Below the pieces are notes generated by a model. The model was not told the origin of the DNA. It was given only the letters and a program-made list of their open reading frames with translations, and did no database searches. A stretch of DNA of 64,000 bases, taken from Paenibacillus donghaensis (GTDB lineage Bacteria > Bacillota > Bacilli > Paenibacillales > Paenibacillaceae). Shown in pieces: positions 1 to 9,032 of the stretch; position 1 is the first letter of the stretch; every line of letters begins with the position of its first letter. The stretch covers positions 1,364,001 to 1,428,000 of the forward strand of contig NZ_CP021780.1 of assembly GCF_002192415.1 (NCBI RefSeq), read 5' to 3'. The position numbers and the translations under genes are program-made.

Positions 1-190
1 TGATGAGTTCGATTTTTGACGCGCAATTTTCGTGGTACAGCTACGGCTTTCGTCCGGGAAAGAGCGCACCGGGTCAATCACGATATGCTGATGGCACGAG
101 TGGCACGAAAGGTAACAGACAAAGGGGTCTTGAAACTGATTCGTGCCTATCTGAACGCCGGAGTCTAGTTTCATATCAGAATTAGAATGT
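1..190 (+). pseudogene. group II intron reverse transcriptase fragment
   Basis: The first ~80 bases encode the reverse-transcriptase signature YSYGFRPGKSA. A following stretch, one frame over, encodes NHDMLMARVARKV and then LIRAYLNAGV, which in intact intron-encoded proteins lies some 40 residues further on. The segment joining them, which would carry the first catalytic aspartate region, is missing, and the junction shifts the frame. A stop follows AGV directly, so the YADD, maturase and endonuclease parts are absent. This is a dead remnant. The window edge cuts off whatever lies upstream, so whether a 5' part of the intron survives cannot be seen. Confidence 0.75.
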
Positions 191-221
191 ACTGAACGAT
201 TCGCTTATTCCAGTACACTGG

Positions 222-2624
222 CTATTCCGTTATGAGAATTCGCGGTGAGGTGCTGCGGATCACTCTGGATGCAATCCAGCAGCCAACGCTTGCCACAGCC
301 ATAATGAGTAAAGCAAGCAGGGTTATGCCTGTCCATTGCATAAGGAGTGGCAGCTTAACGATCCCGTATGAGGATAGAAGACCTCTCAATAGGGAAGGCA
401 GAAGATGTACTCCGCAGATAATCCCCAGGCTTGCTCCGATAGCCGAAAGAGCTACAATTCCCCAAGTCACAGCACCCCGCAACGCATTGGAGGTTAGCCC
501 AATGGATTTATAGATGCCGTAGGTTTTGGTTTCCTTGCGGATATGAATCCGGCAGGTACTATAGATAATCAGACATGTAACCATGAGAAATAACAAGCCT
601 AGAATACTCATTGGAATGAGCAGCACCGCTGCAGCCTCCTTAAACACCGAATCGAGTAGGGTTTGCTGCTTGATCGACTGAATGCTTGAGCCGTATTTAT
701 CATTAAGCTGCTGCACTATTTCACCAGCATCGGCGCTATTCTTCAAATTTATATAACCGACATCGGTACTTAGCTTATTTACAGCATCTGCGGTCACTCT
801 AGCTTGATTGGACATATTGGCAATCGATTGATATATACCGGTCACTGTAAAAGAATGCCGCTCCCCTTCTATATAAAGCTCGATGATATCCCCAAGTTCT
901 TTCTTAAGCTGCCGGGATATATTAATGCCAATTGATATTTCATTCCTGTTGTGCGGATTTCGTCCCGACAAGGAGGCAAATCCGATTTCATCCAGACTTC
1001 CATCGACCACAGTAAGCGGAATGCTGACAGATTGCGAATGGTTGCCCGTGGACCCGGAGCTCTGCGTCTTGTCTGCGGGAACAACCCCAATGGCCGGACC
1101 AGCCCAATTCAGGTGGAGGACCCGGGGGTCCGCTTGAATATCAGCTTCTATGCTTTCACGGTTGAAAGTTGAATTATTTACGACCATGAGAGCAACGTCT
1201 GAGGAATCATACCCCCATAACGGTGACGTTTCTTGCATTTGGTTGATACTGTTCAATAGGACCAGACCAAATACAAGCACTGCCGATGTTACGGTTGTCA
1301 GAATGACCATCAGGATGGAGCCCTTTAGATTTTTAGTTACATTTCTCAGTCCGATAACGAAAGGAACCGGCCACCGCTCAAATTCTTTTACCCGTTTATG
1401 CCCCTCAGTCCACCGTTTGGTGATGCGGCTATGGGCCGCTTCAGACATACCGTAGCGAATGGCTTGCATCGGCTGGATGGAACGGGCTTTGCTTGCATAC
1501 AACAACACACATAGGAGAATTAGAAGCAGTATTCCGAACCCTACGATTAATTCTGTTCCACCGCCTTGAATATGAATAGGGGAGTGATCTGTTTTTAAAA
1601 AGGAGAGTGACTGTTCAATAATAATTCCGGATAAAAAACGGCTGAGGATTAACCCCGGTATGATGGTAAGGAGCGAAAGAAAACTGTATTGGGCTATATA
1701 CGTATATATAATTTTACTTGAAGACAGGCCCAGGGATTTAAAGATCCCAATGGTTTTGTAGTTGGACAGAATGGCATCTGAAATCGTAAAGCCGATGGTA
1801 AACAAGGCGACCAGCATCATCACAATGCCGAGGAAGCTCATGACAAATCCGATGATTTTATTCATGATAAAGTAGAAGGCGGAAATTTGCTCATAGGTTG
1901 TTCTCTCTTCCATAAAAGGGGTGCCCAAAAAGCTTTCAAATCGTTCCCAATAACCGGCACGCTGGCTATAATCATCGAACCGGATGCCCATAAGATACGA
2001 ATCAGCACCTGGTACGGAGTTCAGGTCATGCTGATAATCAGTGTTGTTCATCCAGATGCGTGCCGTTGTGGAAAAAGGTCCGCCCTGCGGAAGGTCGATT
2101 ACGACAGCCGAAACAGTCAAACGTAAAGGTTCTTCACCAGCTTTAAACTGAAGCTCATCCCCGATCGAAACGTCATTTTTGTAGGCGAGGGAGGTAGGGA
2201 TCCAAATGGTCCCCGGCTCTGGCTGCACAACTTCTTTACCTTGGGCAAATACCAGCTCATCGGTGCCAAAGGGTCGATCTGGTGTATTCATCATATATAT
2301 ATACAGGTTGGGTATATCTTCTCCATGGTGCATGACTCCGGCCAAAGGCTTGTAAGGCAGAAGGACGGATGCCGTTATTCCCTTTTGGCTTGCCCACCAT
2401 TCCTCTACCCTCTGAGGATCATGTTGCCCTTTGGTCAGATTTAAAAGCTCATGGGACCCTTTGGTTTCACGATGCAGGTCTTCATACAGATTCTCCGAGT
2501 TTGAAATAACGGTTAACGCGGTATTTATCAGCAGGGTGGATAGCAGAAGGAGCAAAGCAATCAGACTGTTCTGAACCTTGCGCCTTCTCAAATTCCCCAG
2601 GCAAATTGACCATATTGCAACCAT
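222..2624 (-). CDS. ABC transporter permease with two FtsX domains
   Basis: An 800-residue membrane protein of the FtsX/MacB permease superfamily. A transmembrane segment lies near residues 20-38. A large extracytoplasmic domain (about 40-250) is followed by an FtsX core of three helices (about 255-380), a fourth helix near 430-455, a second extracytoplasmic domain, and a second FtsX core (about 665-790). The ATG at 2624 overlaps the TGA of the upstream ATPase gene and has AAAGGGG nine bases before it; a GTG one codon earlier is the alternative. Coupling to the ATPase and the upstream two-component pair suggests export of, or resistance to, an antimicrobial peptide or lipid. The substrate is not visible. 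It is longer than BceB-type permeases (about 650 residues). Confidence 0.85.
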   Translation of the reverse strand: MVAIWSICLGNLRRRKVQNSLIALLLLLSTLLINTALTVISNSENLYEDLHRETKGSHELLNLTKGQHDPQRVEEWWASQKGITASVLLPYKPLAGVMHHGEDIPNLYIYMMNTPDRPFGTDELVFAQGKEVVQPEPGTIWIPTSLAYKNDVSIGDELQFKAGEEPLRLTVSAVVIDLPQGGPFSTTARIWMNNTDYQHDLNSVPGADSYLMGIRFDDYSQRAGYWERFESFLGTPFMEERTTYEQISAFYFIMNKIIGFVMSFLGIVMMLVALFTIGFTISDAILSNYKTIGIFKSLGLSSSKIIYTYIAQYSFLSLLTIIPGLILSRFLSGIIIEQSLSFLKTDHSPIHIQGGGTELIVGFGILLLILLCVLLYASKARSIQPMQAIRYGMSEAAHSRITKRWTEGHKRVKEFERWPVPFVIGLRNVTKNLKGSILMVILTTVTSAVLVFGLVLLNSINQMQETSPLWGYDSSDVALMVVNNSTFNRESIEADIQADPRVLHLNWAGPAIGVVPADKTQSSGSTGNHSQSVSIPLTVVDGSLDEIGFASLSGRNPHNRNEISIGINISRQLKKELGDIIELYIEGERHSFTVTGIYQSIANMSNQARVTADAVNKLSTDVGYINLKNSADAGEIVQQLNDKYGSSIQSIKQQTLLDSVFKEAAAVLLIPMSILGLLFLMVTCLIIYSTCRIHIRKETKTYGIYKSIGLTSNALRGAVTWGIVALSAIGASLGIICGVHLLPSLLRGLLSSYGIVKLPLLMQWTGITLLALLIMAVASVGCWIASRVIRSTSPRILITE

Positions 2625-3388
2625 CACGCATTACCCCTTTCTGAAATATAGGAGAAGATGAGTGATTCTCTGTCTTGCAGCTGATCCGGGGAAAAGGAAT
2701 CAAATTCCAGCATCCCGCCTACTTTTCCATCCCGGATAAAAATCAGCCGATTCGCCCGGCAGGCGGCTTTGATATCATGGGTGACCATGACGATGGATTG
2801 GCCTTGGTTATTCATGCTTGTCAGGATGTCCAGTACGGCAACTCCCTGCTCATAATTCAGGCTCCCCGTCGGTTCATCGGCAAAAAGGATCTCCGGTGCA
2901 TTGATGAGCGCCCGTGCTATCGCAGCTCTTTGCTGCTGCCCCCCTGATACTTCGGCAGGCAGGCGGAAGCGCAACGCTTCAATACTCATGGCCTGCATCA
3001 ACGACAGCGCCTTTTGCTTTACCTCGCGCTTGGGAGTTCCAGCAACATAGCCGGGCAAGACAATATTCTCAAAAAGTGTCAGATCAGGCACCAGGTTGCT
3101 GCTCTGATAGACATAGCCGATTTTTTTGGCCCTGAAGTTGGCCAGCTCCTTCTCGGAGAAGTTATCTGTGCGCTGCTGATGGAAATAGACCTCCCCTGCA
3201 GTTAAGGAATCCAAGCCGCTGAGCAGGTAGAGGAGCGTTGATTTTCCTGACCCGGAATCTCCCATGATGACCGTAAAGTCTCCTTGGTAGATATCCAAAT
3301 CGATGTTACGGATGGCATGGAACTGCTCGCTGCCCGTTGAATAGGTTTTACACAGGTTTTTGGTTTGGATGATGGTGGCTTTCGTCAT
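2624..3388 (-). CDS. ABC transporter ATP-binding protein (MacB/LolD type)
   Basis: A 254-residue ATPase with Walker A GDSGSGKST, the Q-loop region VYQSSNLVP, signature SGGQQQR, Walker B ILFADEPTG and a switch histidine in VMVTHD. This is the short LolD/MacB/BceA-like type that pairs with FtsX permeases, here the next gene. The ATG at 3388 is preferred because AGGAGGG stands 12 bases upstream; the frame stays open to 3427, but that extension would contain the ribosome site. The stop overlaps the permease start, so the two are translationally coupled. A 107-base gap separates it from the kinase gene, so it may be cotranscribed or have its own promoter. Confidence 0.9.
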   Translation of the reverse strand: MTKATIIQTKNLCKTYSTGSEQFHAIRNIDLDIYQGDFTVIMGDSGSGKSTLLYLLSGLDSLTAGEVYFHQQRTDNFSEKELANFRAKKIGYVYQSSNLVPDLTLFENIVLPGYVAGTPKREVKQKALSLMQAMSIEALRFRLPAEVSGGQQQRAAIARALINAPEILFADEPTGSLNYEQGVAVLDILTSMNNQGQSIVMVTHDIKAACRANRLIFIRDGKVGGMLEFDSFSPDQLQDRESLIFSYISERGNA

Positions 3389-3495
3389 GTATATGTATGT
3401 CCCTCCTGTATTGCTCTTTTTTTTCAATTGTAGAGGGTTAATCTTGCAATAAGCTTATCAGGATATTAATAAAGTATTACAGGCTAATTCCGGGT

Positions 3496-4971
3496 TTAGC
3501 ATAATGGCAGGGTGAGATAAAATTCAGTTCCCTGATGCTTCATGCTCTTAAAGGAAATGCTTCCTTGATGGGCTTCAATAATATGCTTGCAAATGGATAG
3601 ACCCAATCCGGAGCCTTCATTGAACCGCTTCTCATATTGTGAAGGAGCATGTCCCTGAAAATAACGCTCAAAAATAAAAGGCATGTCCTGCGGCAGAATC
3701 CCTTCACCTGTGTCGGATACGGTCACCTTGAGCTGATTGTGCTGCTGAGCAATAGCTATACGGATTGAATCGCCTGCAGTTGTGTGCTTCAAAGCATTAG
3801 CGATGAGATTAGACAGGAGCTGCTCGATTCTGACGGGGTCTATGCAAATCAGTACATTAGGAATCTCTGACGGTACAATAAATTCCACTCCTGTCATACG
3901 GATATAGGGACCCATTGGCTTAAGGATGCTCTCGAAAATTTCCTTGCTGTAGCACTCGACGGGGTTAACAGAGATTTGTCCCAAATCCCTTAAAGCATGC
4001 ACAAGCAAGTCCTCGACCAATCCTGCCATTTTGTTGGCTTGTGTTTGGATAATATCCATATATTCCATTACAGCGGGCAGATCGGGGCAGACCCCGGCCT
4101 GTATCGCTTCAATATAAGCTTTGACGGCTGTCAAAGGGGTTTTCAGATCATGTGAAATATTGGAGATCAGTTCTTTTTGGGCCTTATCCTGAGCTTCTCT
4201 TTGCAAACTGAGCTCCATAATTTCACTTCTCATTTGATCAAACACAGCATAAACCTCACCGATTTCATCCTGTTTTCCATAGTCCGCCTTCTTTTCATAG
4301 TCCCCCTTGAGAATGGCCTCTGAATGATCCTTTAGGCCGACGATAGGCAGGAGCAGATCGTGATTTAATTTTTTGCTGAGCTGAAGCAGGAGGAGCAGTA
4401 GAAGGAGGAGTGAGGCAGTCATGAGCACCGTAACCGCGATTGGAAAGGGAGAAGTTTGCTCGTTGGCAAGGGCTGATTCAGGGAAGGTGAAGATCGCATT
4501 TCCAGTCTGTCTCCCGGACTTAGGATCGATGACAGGGAAGGCTAGTTTAAAGGAAGCCTGGTCTGTTTTGGCGGTATATAAATCGTAATGCAGCTCATTT
4601 TTGAGATCAAGCTTGTCCTTATTTGATAGGAGCGGAGTAGAGGAAGCGAATAGAACCGTGCCATCCAGTCCGGTGTATAGCAGGTTCAGCTTTTTCTGCT
4701 GACTCAACATGAGCAGTTTTTCCCGGATATTGTGCTGACTAGCCAGCTCTAGCTCTTCATGATGCTGCTCCAGAAAAAACATCATATCGCTTACCTCGAT
4801 GCGTGCCTGATTCACCACATAGGAGGGAAGGGGATTCTGCTCCTGATGCGAAAGCTTGAAGAGGATGAATGTTCCACATCCGGCAAAAATCAATATACAA
4901 GCGATAGCTGAGGCGAACCACGCTTTGAACCAGTTACTCCAATACATTGTTCTGCTGCTCCATTCTCTCAT
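3496..4971 (-). CDS. sensor histidine kinase
   Basis: A 491-residue membrane kinase. TM1 is about residues 16-38, followed by a ~135-residue extracellular sensor domain, a leucine-rich TM2 (about 178-197), a HAMP-like linker, the HisKA box NISHDLKTPLTAVKAY with His274, and an HATPase domain with the N box (LIANALKHT), DTGEGI and GSGLGLSICKHI. The start ATG directly abuts the TAA of the response regulator gene (no spacer), so expression is coupled. It has a true extracellular domain, so it is not an intramembrane-sensing BceS-type kinase. It probably detects an envelope stress or peptide handled by the downstream ABC transporter. Confidence 0.9.
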   Translation of the reverse strand: MREWSSRTMYWSNWFKAWFASAIACILIFAGCGTFILFKLSHQEQNPLPSYVVNQARIEVSDMMFFLEQHHEELELASQHNIREKLLMLSQQKKLNLLYTGLDGTVLFASSTPLLSNKDKLDLKNELHYDLYTAKTDQASFKLAFPVIDPKSGRQTGNAIFTFPESALANEQTSPFPIAVTVLMTASLLLLLLLLLQLSKKLNHDLLLPIVGLKDHSEAILKGDYEKKADYGKQDEIGEVYAVFDQMRSEIMELSLQREAQDKAQKELISNISHDLKTPLTAVKAYIEAIQAGVCPDLPAVMEYMDIIQTQANKMAGLVEDLLVHALRDLGQISVNPVECYSKEIFESILKPMGPYIRMTGVEFIVPSEIPNVLICIDPVRIEQLLSNLIANALKHTTAGDSIRIAIAQQHNQLKVTVSDTGEGILPQDMPFIFERYFQGHAPSQYEKRFNEGSGLGLSICKHIIEAHQGSISFKSMKHQGTEFYLTLPLC

Positions 4972-5670
4972 TTAATCCAAATTAAATTTATAGCCGACTC
5001 CCCAAACGGTCTTGATATAGGCAGGATTGGAAGGATCAGCTTCGAGCTTTTCCCGCAGTCGGCGAATATATACGGTGATGGTGCTTTCGTCTCCATAGGA
5101 GGTATAGCCCCAGATTTGATCGAGCAGCTGACTCTTGGAGAATACCTGGTTTTTATGCTCAGCCAAAAAATACAGCAGTTCAAATTCTTTGGCAGACAAG
5201 GAAACCTCCCGTCCGTTGAGCGTTGTCTTATAGGCCTTTTTATCAATAGTGAGAGAACCCAGGCAGATCAAGTCATCATGGCCCGAGAGGCTTCCCATAC
5301 CTTCAATTCTACGGAGATGGGCCTGAATTCTTGCGACTAATTCACTCAAGGAGAAGGGCTTGGTCATATAATCATCCGCACCGAATCCCAGCCCCAGCAC
5401 TTTATCAGTATCACTGCCGCGTGCACTTAATATGAGTATCGGAATTTGAGTTTTATCTCGAATTTGCCTGCACAGCTCAATTCCATTGGCATCAGGCAGC
5501 ATAATATCCAGGATAATGAAATCGGGCAATACGGTATCCACAAGCCGAAGACCGTCCATGCCATTCTCTGCAATATGTACTTCATAGCCTTGCAGTTTAA
5601 TATAATCCTTGAGGATACGAGAAATATCCTGTTCATCCTCAATGATGAGTATCTTTTTGGGCTGATGCAT
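4972..5670 (-). CDS. OmpR-family response regulator
   Basis: A 232-residue protein. The receiver domain has the acidic pair in IIEDEQD, phospho-acceptor Asp55 in IILDIMLPD, a conserved Ser in LILSARG and Lys in DYMTKPFS. It is followed by an OmpR/PhoB winged helix ending in YIRRLREKLE and VWGVGYKFN. GGAGA stands seven bases before the ATG. It is the first gene of the four-gene minus-strand unit (regulator, kinase, ATPase, permease) and probably activates the transporter genes. Confidence 0.92.
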   Translation of the reverse strand: MHQPKKILIIEDEQDISRILKDYIKLQGYEVHIAENGMDGLRLVDTVLPDFIILDIMLPDANGIELCRQIRDKTQIPILILSARGSDTDKVLGLGFGADDYMTKPFSLSELVARIQAHLRRIEGMGSLSGHDDLICLGSLTIDKKAYKTTLNGREVSLSAKEFELLYFLAEHKNQVFSKSQLLDQIWGYTSYGDESTITVYIRRLREKLEADPSNPAYIKTVWGVGYKFNLD

Positions 5671-5771
5671 GGCTTATTCTCCTATTGGTTCTATTTTCAT
5701 GATTCTAACTGATATTTATTAATTCTGCTATAATAGGCCCGATCGTCCTCATCCGGATTGTATCATAACAA

Positions 5772-5809
5772 AACAAGCAATTCCTCCATCAAGGCAGGAA
5801 TTGCTTGTT
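5772..5809 (-). terminator. rho-independent terminator of pepF
   Basis: A perfect 14-bp stem (AACAAGCAATTCCT and its complement) with a 10-base loop lies about 20 bases beyond the stop of the minus-strand peptidase gene. On the minus strand it is followed by TTGTTATG, a weak T-rich tail. Confidence 0.8.
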
Positions 5810-5827
5810 GTTGTGTACACTTAGGAG

Positions 5828-7519
5828 TTACAGTGCTTTATCGTCAATAGAATTTAACCAGCCTTCAATCTCCCCGATTACGGAGCTTACACAACCATCC
5901 TCGAAAGGTGAGATCAGACCGGCTAGCTCAACCAACTGGACAAAAGATTGGCTTCCCCCAGCTTGGCATAGACGCAGATAATCGCTCCAGGCCGATTTGA
6001 AATCTTCATTCGAACGTTTCCAGAACTGGAAGGCACACAGCTGGGCCAGCGTATAATCAATATAGTAGAACGGTGAGTTGAAGATATGTCCTTGTTTATG
6101 CCAGAAGCCACCTTGTTCCAAATATGTGTTGCCGTCATAATCGCGGTGCGGCAAATATTTCTTCTCGATTTCGCGCCAAGCCTGCTTGCGCTCAAGTGGA
6201 GTAGCCTCAGGATTGTTATAAACAAAATGCTGGAATTCATCTACGGAGACACCGTAGGGAATGAACTCCAAACTGGATGCCAGATGATTGAACCGGTATT
6301 TGTCAGCGTCTTGCTCAAAGAAAAGATCCATCCACGGCCAGGCGAAGAACTCCATACTCATGGAGTGGATTTCAGCCGCTTCGGAAGTCGGGAATTCATA
6401 TTCAGGCATAAGCAGGTGACGGCTCTCATAAACCTGGAAGGCATGGCCGACCTCATGGGTCAGCACATCGATATCCCCTGCGGTTCCGTTGAAGTTGGAG
6501 AAAATAAAGGGCGACTGATACTGGCTCAGGTAGGTGCAGTACCCGCCGAATTGCTTGCCTTTTTTGCTTGTCAGATCCATAAGCTCGTTGTCCTGCATAT
6601 AAGTGAAGAACTCGTCCGTTTCCGGAGAAAGCTCTTTGTACATTTTTGCCCCGTTCGCCACAATCCACTCGGGATTGCCTTTGGGTGCAGCGTTGCCGGT
6701 AGTGAAATTAAAGCTTTCATCGTAATATTTCAGGGCATTCAGACCTAAACGCTCAGCCTGGCGCTTCTTCAGCTTTTGGGAGACAGGAACGATATGCTCC
6801 AGCACCTGCTTGCGGAAATTGGTCACCATTGTAGCGTTATAATCGGTACGCATCATCCGGTCGTAACCGAGTTCCACAAAGCTGGGGTAACCCAGCTTCT
6901 TGGCTATACGGGCACGGACCTTAACGAGATCGTCATAAATACGGTCAAATTCGGACTCGTGCGCGGCCATGAAATCATTTTTGGCTGTAAAAGCACGTTT
7001 GCGTGTATCGCGGTCTGTCGACGTTTCAAGCGGTGTGAGTTGGGACAAGGTAAGTTCTTCACCATCGAACAGGATTTTGGCCGAGGCAATCACCTGGGAG
7101 TATTTGGTGGAGAGTTTATTCTCCAGCTGCAGATCCTCGATAATTTCCGGGCTGAATGTGCGGAGTGAGATTTCGGCAAGCTGCAGCAGCTGCGGACTCC
7201 ATTCCTTCTCAATCTCGGTTCTGAATTTGGAATTTACGAGTGCCCTGTAATATTCTGTTATGTATTCCTGGACAATGGGGCTAATCTCATCCACGTATTC
7301 CTGTTCAGCTTTGTAAAATTCATCCTCCGTGTTGATGGAGTGCCGGATGTAAACGAGGCTGGTGGTGGTTTCAAAAGCACTGCGGAGCTTGTTCAGCGCA
7401 AGGACTGCGCTCCTCTGCTCCTCCCAACTATCAGCGTTCAGACCTTTCAGCAGCGCGGTGAACTCCAGTCTGAACTTGTTTGCATCGGGGCGTTCATAAG
7501 GGTATTCTGTAAACTTCAT
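5828..7519 (-). CDS. pepF: M3-family oligoendopeptidase F
   Basis: A 563-residue cytoplasmic zinc metallopeptidase of family M3 that degrades short peptides. The zinc motif HEVGH starts at residue 355 in DVLTHEVGHAFQVYES, and the third ligand lies in the downstream SEAAEIHSMSMEFF. Length fits the PepF/YjbG group. No signal peptide is seen. It stands alone: a terminator follows, and the upstream gap to the divergent DUF1801 gene is about 175 bases. The start at 7519 is chosen because it opens on MKFTEYPYERPD, which fits the family. Confidence 0.9.
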   Translation of the reverse strand: MKFTEYPYERPDANKFRLEFTALLKGLNADSWEEQRSAVLALNKLRSAFETTTSLVYIRHSINTEDEFYKAEQEYVDEISPIVQEYITEYYRALVNSKFRTEIEKEWSPQLLQLAEISLRTFSPEIIEDLQLENKLSTKYSQVIASAKILFDGEELTLSQLTPLETSTDRDTRKRAFTAKNDFMAAHESEFDRIYDDLVKVRARIAKKLGYPSFVELGYDRMMRTDYNATMVTNFRKQVLEHIVPVSQKLKKRQAERLGLNALKYYDESFNFTTGNAAPKGNPEWIVANGAKMYKELSPETDEFFTYMQDNELMDLTSKKGKQFGGYCTYLSQYQSPFIFSNFNGTAGDIDVLTHEVGHAFQVYESRHLLMPEYEFPTSEAAEIHSMSMEFFAWPWMDLFFEQDADKYRFNHLASSLEFIPYGVSVDEFQHFVYNNPEATPLERKQAWREIEKKYLPHRDYDGNTYLEQGGFWHKQGHIFNSPFYYIDYTLAQLCAFQFWKRSNEDFKSAWSDYLRLCQAGGSQSFVQLVELAGLISPFEDGCVSSVIGEIEGWLNSIDDKAL

Positions 7520-7695
7520 GAAATAATCAACATCCTTTCTCTACCATATGGACTATATTATATATGCTGGAGCAGAGAAAAAACAAAATTCTAATGGTCT
7601 TAAGCTATTGAATTGTAGAACGGTTGGATTACGAGCGGAATAAGAAGGTATACTGAGTTCAGATCATGGTGCAGTCATCGAATGGAGGACAAATA

Positions 7696-8163
7696 ATGAA
7701 GTACGAAGCAGACAGCCCGGAAGAGTACCTAAGCCAGTTGCCGGAAGAACGTAAGGAAGCCATGGAGAAGCTCAGACGCACGATTAAGGACAACCTCCCG
7801 CCGGGATTTCAGGAAACCATGTCCTATGGAATGTTGACTTATGTGGTGCCGCATTCGCTTTATCCGCCGGGATATCATGTCAATCCGAAGCAGCCGCTTC
7901 CTTTTATCAGCATCGCCTCGCAGAAGAACTTTATCGCACTTTATCATTTAGGCCTGTATATGTATCCTAAGCTTCTCGAATGGTTTCTGGGAGAATATCC
8001 GAAGCATGTTCAGAGCAAGCTCGATATGGGTAAATCTTGTGTCCGTTTCAAAAAGATAGCCAGCATTCCGTATGATCTCATTGGCGAGCTGAGCGGAAAG
8101 ATCACGACTGATGAATATATCAAAATGTATGAGACAGCCACAGACAAGATAAAGAAGAAATAA
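7696..8163 (+). CDS. DUF1801 (YdhG-like) domain protein
   Basis: A 155-residue protein with the DUF1801 pattern: YLSQLPEERKEAMEKLRRTI, the core FQETMSYGMLTYVVP, and ISIASQKNFIALYHLGLY. The ATG at 7696 has GGAGG seven bases before it; the frame opens ten codons earlier but without a ribosome site. The family is small and cytoplasmic, and its biochemical role is not established. It ends 12 bases before the convergent isomerase gene, with no obvious terminator in that gap. Confidence 0.85.
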   Translation: MKYEADSPEEYLSQLPEERKEAMEKLRRTIKDNLPPGFQETMSYGMLTYVVPHSLYPPGYHVNPKQPLPFISIASQKNFIALYHLGLYMYPKLLEWFLGEYPKHVQSKLDMGKSCVRFKKIASIPYDLIGELSGKITTDEYIKMYETATDKIKKK

Positions 8164-8174
8164 TCATATATCGT

Positions 8175-9017
8175 TCAGGCTTCTTCATAAAGCTGCTGCA
8201 GAAAAGCTATGCTGCCTTGCAGGTATGCTTCTGAGGTACTCTCCATGAGACCATGAATATGCGGGCGCTGATATTTCATATAGTGCAGAATGGGCTTGAA
8301 ATCGAGCCATCCCTGGCCGATAGGGACAATACGGATCTTCCCATCCTCTACCACGAAGTCCTTCAAATGAATCACAGCGATCCGGTTGCCCAGTTGTTCC
8401 AGAGCTTCGGCAACGATCGATTCCTGCTGCAAGTAATTGGCTGGTGACATCAGGTTGGCACAATCCAGAATAACCTGCAGATTACCGGATGGGATGGCAT
8501 CGAGCAGCCGTCTTATCAAGGGAATGGTGTGGAGGGGATGATTGAGGCCAGCCTCGATACCCACCGTAACGCCGAAACGCTCAGCCTCAGCCACCATGGA
8601 CTTGACGGAGACAATCACTTCCTGGAAGACCTCTTCTGTAAAATTGTCCTCCGTATAACCTTGCCCTACGGACCCGGTCTCTGTGCCGACCAGGCTGGCT
8701 CCAAAGTCTCGGGCTAAGCGCAGGTGGGTACTGAACTCGCTCAGAGCTTGTGCTCTTGCCAGCGGATCCGTATTCACAATGTTGACATAACATCCAAGTA
8801 CAGAAATATGGATACCTGCCTGCCGGAACGCTTGGCCGTAATAGGCGGCGGTCCCCGGACTTATAGCTGCGAGAGAATGAACGCTTTGCGGAAACGACTT
8901 CTTCAGCGCAAACTGGATATGCGGCAATTGATAATGCTGAAGCTTACCGATCAGTTCAGTAAGTGGAATCTGTCCAAAATCATGGGCGCGGATTCCTAAA
9001 TGAAGCGGGATGGTCAT
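8175..9017 (-). CDS. sugar phosphate isomerase/epimerase (xylose isomerase-like TIM barrel)
   Basis: A 280-residue AP-endonuclease-2/xylose-isomerase-like TIM barrel. Recognisable metal-site strands include GVTVGIEAGLNHPLH, VILDCANLMSP, AVIHLKDF and a C-terminal GLMES. It is the last gene of the trio with the enolase-superfamily enzyme (15-base gap) and the acetylesterase. It probably isomerises or epimerises a free or keto sugar acid made upstream. The exact substrate is not readable from sequence. Confidence 0.8.
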   Translation of the reverse strand: MTIPLHLGIRAHDFGQIPLTELIGKLQHYQLPHIQFALKKSFPQSVHSLAAISPGTAAYYGQAFRQAGIHISVLGCYVNIVNTDPLARAQALSEFSTHLRLARDFGASLVGTETGSVGQGYTEDNFTEEVFQEVIVSVKSMVAEAERFGVTVGIEAGLNHPLHTIPLIRRLLDAIPSGNLQVILDCANLMSPANYLQQESIVAEALEQLGNRIAVIHLKDFVVEDGKIRIVPIGQGWLDFKPILHYMKYQRPHIHGLMESTSEAYLQGSIAFLQQLYEEA

Positions 9018-9032
9018 GGGAATCGATCCTCT

